A stretch of DNA of 64,000 bases. Source: UBA6197 sp047638075 (lineage in GTDB: Bacteria > Pseudomonadota > Alphaproteobacteria > Rhodobacterales > Rhodobacteraceae). Made by a program: the position numbers and the translations under genes. The DNA lies in NCBI RefSeq assembly GCF_047638075.1, contig NZ_JBLJBV010000036.1:1-64000 (forward strand), written 5' to 3'. Under the pieces are notes generated by a model. That model had not been told where the DNA came from, did no database searches, and saw nothing but the letters and a program-made list of their open reading frames with translations. Of this stretch, positions 33,952 to 40,873 are shown in pieces (positions within the stretch are counted from its first letter, which is position 1; every line of letters starts with the position of its first letter).

Positions 33952-33975
33952 GGGCGGCAGGTTATCCTGCCGCCC
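33952..33975 (-). terminator. Strong intercistronic hairpin between actP and the DUF294 gene
   Basis: GGGCGGCAGG (33952-33961) and CCTGCCGCCC (33966-33975) form a perfect 10-bp stem with a 4-nt loop. It begins 10 nt after the actP stop on the minus strand. On that strand there is no T-tract, so it more likely attenuates downstream transcription or protects the upstream mRNA than fully terminates. Confidence 0.6.
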
Positions 33976-33984
33976 GACACCTTT

Positions 33985-35745
33985 TTAGTGAGCGGTGGCC
34001 GTCCCCGCGCCTTTCGGAACACGGATAGACTCTACCAGTTCCTGAACTTCGACCGGCGGCTCATCGGTCGCGCTCGACACCACATAGGCGACGGCAAAGT
34101 TGATCAGCGCACCCACGGCCCCGAACGACGTCGACTTGATCGACAACAGCAGCGGATCGGCATCCGTAAAGCTGTTGGTATCGGGGATGAAGAACCAGCC
34201 CTTATGCAGGAAGATGTAGACAAGGGTGATGCCCAGACCACAGATCATCCCTGCAACCGCACCCTTGTTGTTGATGCGTTTCGAGAAGATCCCCATCATC
34301 AGCGCCGGGAAGATCGAGGCGGCGGCGATACCGAACGCCAGGGCCACCGTCTGCGCCGCAAAGCCCGGCGGGTTCAGGCCAAGGTAGGTTGCAACCGCAA
34401 TGGCAACAGCCATCGAGATACGCGCGGCCAGCAATTCGCCCTTTTCCGAGATATTCGGATTCAGCTGCCCCTTGATCAGGTCGTGACTGATAGCCGAGGA
34501 AATGGCCAGCAGCAGACCCGCCGCCGTCGACAGCGCCGCTGCGATACCACCCGCGGCAACCAGCGCGATCACCCAGCTTGGAAGTCTTGCGATTTCCGGG
34601 TTGGCCAGCACCATGATGTCGTTGTTCACGGTCAACTCGTTCCCGGCCCAACCTTCGGCCGCGAATTTCTCATCCTTGGATTTGTCGTTGTAGTACTGGA
34701 TCAGGCCATCACCGTTCTTGTCTTCGAACACCAAAAGCCCGGTGGTTTCCCAGTTCTTCATCCAATCGGGACGCGCATCATAAGCAATCGGCGCCTCAGA
34801 GGTGCCACTTGGATAGATGTTCGAGATCAGGTTCAGACGGGCCATCGCACCCACCGCCGGAGCGACAAGATAAAGCAGCGCGATGAACACCAACGCCCAG
34901 CCAGCCGACCACCGCGCGTCAGCCACCGTCGGAACGGTGAAGAAGCGAACGATAACGTGCGGCAGACCAGCCGTGCCGATCATCAACGACATGGTGAACA
35001 GGAACAGGTTCAGCATGGTGTCGGTGTGGCCGGTGTATTTGGAAAAGCCCAGATCGGTAACCACCGCATCCAGTTTCGCCAAAAGCGGCATTCCCGATGC
35101 CGTATGCTCGGAGAAAAGGCCCAACGGCGGCAACAAGGTATCCGTCAACTCAAGCGAGATGAACACAGCCGGGATCGTATAGGCCAGGATCAGCACGACG
35201 TATTGCGCAACCTGCGTGTAGGTGATGCCCTTCATACCGCCCAGAACCGCGTAGGCAAACACCACCGCCGCACCGATATAAAGGCCGGTCGAAACCTTGA
35301 CCTCAAGAAAGCGCGAAAAGGCCACGCCAACACCGGTCATCTGACCGATAACATAGGTGACGGAGGCGATGATCAGACAGACCACGGCCACAAGGCGCGC
35401 GGTCGGGCTGTAAAAACGGTCCCCGATGAATTCCGGCACGGTAAACTTGCCGAACTTGCGCAGGTAAGGCGCAAGAAGCATCGCCAGCAGCACATAGCCG
35501 CCGGTCCAGCCCATGAGATAGGCCGAGGTATCATACCCGCCGGCAGCAATGATGCCCGCCATCGAGATGAACGAGGCGGCAGACATCCAGTCCGCGCCGG
35601 TTGCCATGCCGTTCAGCACAGGGTGAACACCCCGGCCAGCGGCATAAAACTCGGATGTGGAGCCCGCGCGGGCCCAGATCGCGATGCCGAAGTAAAGCAC
35701 GAAGGTCGCGCCCACCACCAGCAGGTTGAGGGTAAATTGATCCAT
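33985..35745 (-). CDS. Sodium/solute symporter, ActP-like (acetate/short-chain carboxylate)
   Basis: The 586-residue protein is a sodium:solute symporter of the acetate permease group, with about 13 membrane spans. Core segments include AAGRGVHPVLNGMATGADWM, SAASFISMAGIIAAGGYDTS and the GTAGLPHVIVRFFTVP motif. A soluble insertion near residues 310-370 (EDKNGDGLIQYYNDKSKDEK) looks like a calcium-binding-type loop and is unusual for short symporters. It belongs to the subgroup that pairs with a small DUF4212 subunit, encoded 15 nt upstream. The operon with acs supports acetate or propionate uptake. Confidence 0.9.
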   Translation of the reverse strand: MDQFTLNLLVVGATFVLYFGIAIWARAGSTSEFYAAGRGVHPVLNGMATGADWMSAASFISMAGIIAAGGYDTSAYLMGWTGGYVLLAMLLAPYLRKFGKFTVPEFIGDRFYSPTARLVAVVCLIIASVTYVIGQMTGVGVAFSRFLEVKVSTGLYIGAAVVFAYAVLGGMKGITYTQVAQYVVLILAYTIPAVFISLELTDTLLPPLGLFSEHTASGMPLLAKLDAVVTDLGFSKYTGHTDTMLNLFLFTMSLMIGTAGLPHVIVRFFTVPTVADARWSAGWALVFIALLYLVAPAVGAMARLNLISNIYPSGTSEAPIAYDARPDWMKNWETTGLLVFEDKNGDGLIQYYNDKSKDEKFAAEGWAGNELTVNNDIMVLANPEIARLPSWVIALVAAGGIAAALSTAAGLLLAISSAISHDLIKGQLNPNISEKGELLAARISMAVAIAVATYLGLNPPGFAAQTVALAFGIAAASIFPALMMGIFSKRINNKGAVAGMICGLGITLVYIFLHKGWFFIPDTNSFTDADPLLLSIKSTSFGAVGALINFAVAYVVSSATDEPPVEVQELVESIRVPKGAGTATAH

Positions 35746-35760
35746 TGTCCCGACGCTCCT

Positions 35761-36018
35761 TTATTCTTCCACGCCGTGTTCTTTGTCCAACCGGTTCATG
35801 CGCCAGGCATAAACAAAGATCAGAACCAGAAACACGAGGATTGAGCCTTGCTGGGCAAACCAAAAGCCCAGATCCGTACCACCCACAGCAATGCCCGACA
35901 GCATCGGACGCAGAAGGATGCCAAAGCCAAAGGACACGAGAAACCAGATTACCAGAAACAGCTGGATCATCCGGATGTTCGCTCTCCAGTAGGCGTTGGA
36001 CGATGATTTGTCCGCCAT
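35761..36018 (-). CDS. DUF4212 small membrane subunit of a sodium/solute symporter
   Basis: The 85-residue protein has two membrane spans (LFLVIWFLVSFGFGILL and FWFAQQGSILVFLVLIFVY) separated by a short loop. It begins with the family's AYWRANIRMIQLFL and ends with RMNRLDKEHGVEE. DUF4212 proteins sit next to actP-type symporters and are presumed partner subunits. I chose the ATG at 36018, 8 nt after GGGAG. Upstream in-frame sequence overlaps adk and is not conserved. Confidence 0.9.
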   Translation of the reverse strand: MADKSSSNAYWRANIRMIQLFLVIWFLVSFGFGILLRPMLSGIAVGGTDLGFWFAQQGSILVFLVLIFVYAWRMNRLDKEHGVEE

Positions 36019-36048
36019 TTGCGTAACTCCCATTTTTGTTATCACCAA

Positions 36049-36071
36049 GGCAGCCCCACGCGGGCGCTGCC
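36049..36071 (-). terminator. Intercistronic stem-loop between adk and DUF4212
   Basis: GGCAGC (36049-36054) pairs with GCTGCC (36066-36071) around an 11-nt GC-rich loop in the 61-nt spacer. There is no T-tract. It may tune expression within the operon. Confidence 0.35.
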
Positions 36072-36079
36072 CCTCCCCG

Positions 36080-36769
36080 TCAAACCGCCGAGACCCGCGC
36101 GACGATCTGGCCCAATCCGGTAGCGATCTCGTCGATGTCACCCATCGCGTCGATCGTTTCCAGAACACCCAAACCGTCATAATGCGCAATCAGCGGCGCC
36201 GTTTGGGCGTGGTAGGCCTTCAGCCGTTCCCGCGCCGTGTCGGCATTGTCGTCGGCACGCCGCTTGAATGTTGTGCCGCCGCATTTGTCGCAAGTGCCCG
36301 CAACCGCGGGCCGCTTGAATTCGTCATGATAGCCTTCGCCGCAGGTGCCGCAGGTAAAGCGGCCAGCGACGCGGTTGACCATCGCCTCGTCGTCCACCTC
36401 AAGGCTGATCGCCGCCGTGACGCGCTGACCGGCCTCGGCCAACAGCGCATCCAGCGCCGCCGCCTGCCCGTCGGTGCGCGGAAAGCCATCCAGAATGATA
36501 CCGCGCGCCACATCGGGCTCTGCCAGACGGTCCTTGAGGATCGCCAGCACGATGTCATCGCTGACCAGCCCGCCCGCCTCCATCACTGCCTTGGCGGCCC
36601 GGCCTGCGTCCGTGCCCGCCGCCACGGCAGCGCGCAAAAGATCGCCGGTGGATAGCTGGATCAGGCCAAAGTCCTGTTCCAGTTTGCGCGCCTGTGTGCC
36701 CTTGCCTGCCCCCGGAGGGCCAAGCAGGATCAAGACGGCGGGGGCGGTTTTTACGGTGTTTTCCATCAT
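36080..36769 (-). CDS. adk: Adenylate kinase with zinc-binding lid
   Basis: Adk converts AMP + ATP to 2 ADP. The 229-residue protein has P-loop LLGPPGAGKGTQA, NMP-binding LSTGDLLRAAV, DGFPRTDGQA, and a long LID domain with four Cys (CGTC and CDKC) that should bind zinc. It ends with the usual Arg-rich ADDNADTARERL segment. It sits 13 nt after acs. That makes functional sense, since acetyl-CoA synthetase releases AMP that Adk recycles. ATG at 36769 is preferred, with GTG at 36781 as an alternative. Whether the genome carries a second adk in a ribosomal-protein operon cannot be seen here. Confidence 0.93.
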   Translation of the reverse strand: MMENTVKTAPAVLILLGPPGAGKGTQARKLEQDFGLIQLSTGDLLRAAVAAGTDAGRAAKAVMEAGGLVSDDIVLAILKDRLAEPDVARGIILDGFPRTDGQAAALDALLAEAGQRVTAAISLEVDDEAMVNRVAGRFTCGTCGEGYHDEFKRPAVAGTCDKCGGTTFKRRADDNADTARERLKAYHAQTAPLIAHYDGLGVLETIDAMGDIDEIATGLGQIVARVSAV

Positions 36770-36781
36770 CGCCGCCACCAC

Positions 36782-38752
36782 TCAGTTCCGGTTCATGCGG
36801 TTGTTGATCAGTTCATCCACCACCGATGGATCAGCGAGGGTCGAAATATCACCCAGGGCGCCAAAATCGTTTTCGGCAATCTTGCGCAGGATGCGGCGCA
36901 TGATCTTGCCCGAGCGGGTTTTCGGCAGGCCCGGCGCCCATTGGATCAGATCAGGCGAGGCAATCGGCCCAATCTCGGTGCGGACCCATTTGACCAACTC
37001 TTTGCGCAGATCCTCGGAGGGCTCTTCGTCGTTCATCAACGTCACATAGGCGTAGATGCCCTGCCCCTTGATGTCGTGCGGATAGCCCACCACGGCGGCC
37101 TCGGCCACTTTGACATGCGCAACCAGCGCGGATTCGACCTCGGCGGTGCCCATCCGGTGGCCCGACACGTTGATCACGTCATCGACGCGGCCGGTGATCC
37201 AGTAATAGCCATCCTGATCGCGGCGGCAGCCGTCACCGGTAAAGTAATATCCGCGATACTGCGAGAAATAGGCTTCCTGAAAGCGCTCATGATCGCCCCA
37301 AAGCGTGCGCATCTGGCCCGGCCAGCTATCCGAGATGCACAGCACCCCTTCGGCTTCGGTTTCGCCAATACGGCGGCCAGTTTGCGGATCCAGCACCACA
37401 GGTTTGACGCCAAAGAACGGGTTGGTGGCCGAACCGGGCTTTGTGGGCGTGGCACCCGGCAGCGGGGTCAGCATATGGCCGCCGGTTTCAGTCTGCCAGA
37501 AGGTGTCGACGATGGGGCATTTGCCCTTGCCGACATGTTTGTCATACCAGACCCAGGCTTCGGGGTTGATCGGCTCACCGACCGAGCCCAGCACGCGCAG
37601 GCTTGAGAGATCATATTTGTGAACCCACTCACTGCCCATTCCCATAAGCGAACGCAGCGCGGTAGGCGCGGTGTAAAACTGGGTCACCTTGTGCTTTTCG
37701 CAAACTTCCCAGAAACGGCCGGCATCGGGAAAGGTCGGCACGCCCTCAAACATGATTGTCGTCGCACCATTGGCAAGCGGGCCATAGATGATATAGCTGT
37801 GCCCCGTGACCCAACCCACATCGGCCGTGCACCAGAACACATCGCCATCTTGATAGTCGAACGTGTATTGGTGGGTCATCGCAGCATAGACAAGATAACC
37901 GCCGGTGGTATGCACCACACCCTTTGGCTTGCCGGTCGATCCGGATGTGTAAAGGATGAACAGCGGGTCTTCTGCCCCCATCGGACGGGGCGGGCATTCA
38001 GGGCTGACCTGCTCCATCAACGCCAGAACATCGACATCGCGACCATTCACCCAAGAGGTCTGCTCGCCGGTGTGCTTCACCACAAGACAGCGCACCTTGT
38101 CAGAACAATGCAGCAGGGCGACATCGGTGTTGGCCTTCAACTGGGTCCGGCGCCCACCGCGCGGGGCCGTATCAGCGGTGATCACCAGCTTGGCGCCGCA
38201 ATCATTGATCCGGTTGGCCAGCGCATCGGGCGAAAATCCGGCAAACACGATCGAGTGGATAGCGCCGATCCGCGCACAAGCCAGCATCGCATAGGCGGCT
38301 TCGGGGATCATCGGCAGGTAAATCACCACCCGGTCCCCGCGCATCACGCCCTGGCTAAGCAGCACGTTGGCCATCTGGTTCACCTTGCGGGACAGTTCGC
38401 GGTAGGTGATGTGCTTGGCCGGGGTGGCCGGATCATCCGGTTCGAAAATGATCGCGGTTTGCAATGCGCGATCTTTCAGGTGGCGATCGACGCAGTTCAC
38501 CGAGGCATTCAGGACGCCGTCTTCAAACCATTTGATTGAAACCTTGCCATAGGTAAAATCTGTGTCCTTGACCTTTGTGTAAGGCTTGATCCACTCCAGC
38601 CGCTGCCCTTCGCGACCCCAGAACGTATCAGGGTCGCTGATCGATTCTGCATACATCGCGTTATATTTGGCGGTATCGGCATGGGCGTTTTCAAAGCCCG
38701 CGGGAATGTCCCGCATCACCGGCGCTACGACTGACTGTTCCTGAACGGCCAT
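36782..38752 (-). CDS. acs: Acetyl-CoA synthetase (AMP-forming)
   Basis: Acs activates acetate through acetyl-AMP to acetyl-CoA. The 656-residue protein matches the family in length and motifs: ILYTSGSTGKPKGVVHTTGG (A3 P-loop), FWCTADVGWVTGHSY, VDTFWQTETGGHM, YFTGDGCRRDQDGYYWITGR and the acetylation-site motif PKTRSGKIMRR near the C terminus. I chose the ATG at 38752 because AGGAGG lies 8 nt upstream. It heads the eight-gene operon running through adk, DUF4212, actP and the signalling genes, and is preceded by an unusually AT-rich promoter region. Confidence 0.96.
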   Translation of the reverse strand: MAVQEQSVVAPVMRDIPAGFENAHADTAKYNAMYAESISDPDTFWGREGQRLEWIKPYTKVKDTDFTYGKVSIKWFEDGVLNASVNCVDRHLKDRALQTAIIFEPDDPATPAKHITYRELSRKVNQMANVLLSQGVMRGDRVVIYLPMIPEAAYAMLACARIGAIHSIVFAGFSPDALANRINDCGAKLVITADTAPRGGRRTQLKANTDVALLHCSDKVRCLVVKHTGEQTSWVNGRDVDVLALMEQVSPECPPRPMGAEDPLFILYTSGSTGKPKGVVHTTGGYLVYAAMTHQYTFDYQDGDVFWCTADVGWVTGHSYIIYGPLANGATTIMFEGVPTFPDAGRFWEVCEKHKVTQFYTAPTALRSLMGMGSEWVHKYDLSSLRVLGSVGEPINPEAWVWYDKHVGKGKCPIVDTFWQTETGGHMLTPLPGATPTKPGSATNPFFGVKPVVLDPQTGRRIGETEAEGVLCISDSWPGQMRTLWGDHERFQEAYFSQYRGYYFTGDGCRRDQDGYYWITGRVDDVINVSGHRMGTAEVESALVAHVKVAEAAVVGYPHDIKGQGIYAYVTLMNDEEPSEDLRKELVKWVRTEIGPIASPDLIQWAPGLPKTRSGKIMRRILRKIAENDFGALGDISTLADPSVVDELINNRMNRN

Positions 38753-39067
38753 AATGGCATCCTCCTTGGATATCTGTCGGCACAAAGGCCGCTCCCGCAC
38801 CTTGACCACAGCCAAGGACAATTAACCCAAGGTCAATGTAAACCCATTCAGCCTTTCTATGTAACCCCCTTTATTAATTGAATTATTTTGTAAAGTTATT
38901 CACATTGATAGCGTTAACTTTGTTAATCTTAGTTTTTAGCCAGCATTATTGATATTTTATTTCAAGCTGTTGGCTGTTCACGAGGCGGTGAAGATGCGTA
39001 AAATTCAAGCGCCTCCGGCAAGCGGAGTGCATGTACACACACAAAATAAAGATAACTGTGCTTTCGA
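38753..39067. other. AT-rich promoter region of the acs operon
   Basis: This 315-nt gap between acs and the end of the SulP gene is markedly AT-rich from about 38860 to 38970 compared with the rest of the window. It contains the inverted repeat TTAAC-TTT-GTTAA (38914-38926). There is no gene in it. It must hold the acs promoter and probably the binding sites of its regulators. Confidence 0.6.
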
Positions 39068-40747
39068 TCAGCCCTTGGGCGATTCGTCGGAATCGGGGGT
39101 AACTGTAGCAACCGCCGTGGCGACATCGGGCAGGAAAAGGGCCAGGGGTTCGTGCAAACCCTGAGCATGCAACGCCCGGCGAATTTCAATAGCGGCGCCA
39201 GTCACATATAGCTGTGCGCCGCGGCGACGCATCTTTTGCGCCAGCGTCACAACCATTCGTGCCCCGGTGCTGTCAACCAGTGGCACGTTCGAAAAATCAA
39301 CCACGACCGCCCGCGGACGCTGTGCGATCCGGTCCAGAACCGTCCCCAAGCGCGCAACCGCGCCAAAGAACATCGCCCCACGCAACCGATACACCACCAC
39401 ATCACGCCCCTGCGGATCAGGTGGCATTTCACCCTCGGCCGGGCTATGCGCCTCAATTCGGGTCATCTCGGACATGTGGCGGATGAACACGAGGCCCCCC
39501 AGCGCAAAACCGACGATTATACCCTCGGTCAGGTCGCGGAAAACCACCAATGCAAACGTCACCAGCAGCACCATCGCATCCCCACGCGAAGACCGCATAA
39601 GCGCCTTGAATTCGTCCTTTTCAATCATGTTCCAGGCAACGATGGCCAGCACCCCGGCCAAAGCAGCCAATGGGATGTAACCAGCCAACGGCGCCGCAAC
39701 CATCATGAACGCCAACACGAACAGCGCATGCAGCATCCCTGATACGGGACCGTGCGATCCTGCGCGCACATTGGTTGCAGTGCGGGCAATGGTGCCGGTC
39801 ACGCAGAACCCGCCAAACAACGCCGAGCCGATATTGGCCACCCCCTGCGCCACCAGCTCCGCATTCGAGCGATGTTGGTTGCCCGTCATCCCATCGGCCA
39901 CAATCGCTGACAACAGCGATTCAATCGCGCCCAGCAGCGTAAAGCTGATCGCCCAAGGTAGCGCCTCGGTGATCGCGTCCATCGAAAGATGAGGCAGGGC
40001 GGGGGCAGGCAAGATGCGCGGCAAATCACCAAATCTGGAATGTATTGTCTCAACCGGTAAACCCAACAGCGCGGCCACAATCGCCGCAACCGTCACCCCG
40101 ATCAACATCCCGGGCAAGCGCGGCAAGAACCGTTTGATCGCCTCGATCAGCACGATCGTGCCCACAGTCACCGCCAACGCCGCCGGTGTAAAACTGTCTC
40201 TTGCGTGCCACATCGTTTCAAGTTTGGCAATAAATGCGCCCGGTTCGGGGCCGGTCAATGTCAGCCCGAAAAGGTCCTTGATCTGGCTCGCAAAAATGAT
40301 GACCCCGATCCCAGCAGTAAACCCGACCGTCACCGGATAGGGAATAAAACGAATGTAACTGCCCAATCGAAGCAACCCCAACGCGACCAGCATGAAACCG
40401 GACAGAAAGGTAGCCAATGCCAACCCGGAAAAGCCCGTCTGCATCACGCATGCCGCGATCAAGATGATAAAGGCGCCAGCCGGCCCGCCGACCTGAAACC
40501 GCGATCCGCCCAGCAGTGACACCAGAAAACCGCCGACGATCGCCGTGAAAAGCCCGCGCTCGGGCCCGACACCCGACGCGATCGCGATTGCCATCGACAA
40601 GGGCAGCGCAACGATTGCCACCGTCAACCCCGCCAATGCATCAGCCTGAAGAAAGCGCAGGCTGTAGCCTTCGCGCAGCACCGTCAAAGACTTGGGAATG
40701 AATTCTTCGCGCCATGAAACGCGCGCAATGGGTGATGCAGGAGTCAT
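39068..40747 (-). CDS. SulP family anion transporter with STAS domain
   Basis: The 559-residue protein is an inner-membrane SulP transporter with 12-14 spans (ALAGLTVAIVALPLSMAIAI at the start, FQVGGPAGAFIILIAA, GFTAGIGVIIFASQIKDLFG). It ends in a cytoplasmic STAS domain (about 435-545) with VVVDFSNVPLVDSTGARM. Family members carry sulfate, bicarbonate, or dicarboxylates, and the substrate cannot be read from sequence. I chose the ATG at 40747. Upstream codons to 40858 are not conserved-looking. The SD is poor. It is probably monocistronic, between the acs region and the spike-protein gene. Confidence 0.87.
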   Translation of the reverse strand: MTPASPIARVSWREEFIPKSLTVLREGYSLRFLQADALAGLTVAIVALPLSMAIAIASGVGPERGLFTAIVGGFLVSLLGGSRFQVGGPAGAFIILIAACVMQTGFSGLALATFLSGFMLVALGLLRLGSYIRFIPYPVTVGFTAGIGVIIFASQIKDLFGLTLTGPEPGAFIAKLETMWHARDSFTPAALAVTVGTIVLIEAIKRFLPRLPGMLIGVTVAAIVAALLGLPVETIHSRFGDLPRILPAPALPHLSMDAITEALPWAISFTLLGAIESLLSAIVADGMTGNQHRSNAELVAQGVANIGSALFGGFCVTGTIARTATNVRAGSHGPVSGMLHALFVLAFMMVAAPLAGYIPLAALAGVLAIVAWNMIEKDEFKALMRSSRGDAMVLLVTFALVVFRDLTEGIIVGFALGGLVFIRHMSEMTRIEAHSPAEGEMPPDPQGRDVVVYRLRGAMFFGAVARLGTVLDRIAQRPRAVVVDFSNVPLVDSTGARMVVTLAQKMRRRGAQLYVTGAAIEIRRALHAQGLHEPLALFLPDVATAVATVTPDSDESPKG

Positions 40748-40873
40748 CTGGAGGGCAATCTCGTTTGTTCGGTGATGCTTCTTCCTCACAATCGAAATTG
40801 TCAACCCACCCCGACACAGATTGATAAAGCGGGCACCGGGGCGCCCGCTTATCGTCAAACCGTAGGAACCAGT

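Noticed and set aside
33847..35844. A 665-codon open frame antisense to the actP-like gene
   Set aside because: Composition is Arg/His/Gln-rich nonsense typical of the antisense of a high-GC gene. It has no domain motifs, and the opposite strand encodes a clear symporter.
38914..38926. TTAAC-TTT-GTTAA as a CtrA site
   Set aside because: The CtrA full site is TTAA-N7-TTAA. The spacing here is five, so I only note it as a generic inverted repeat.
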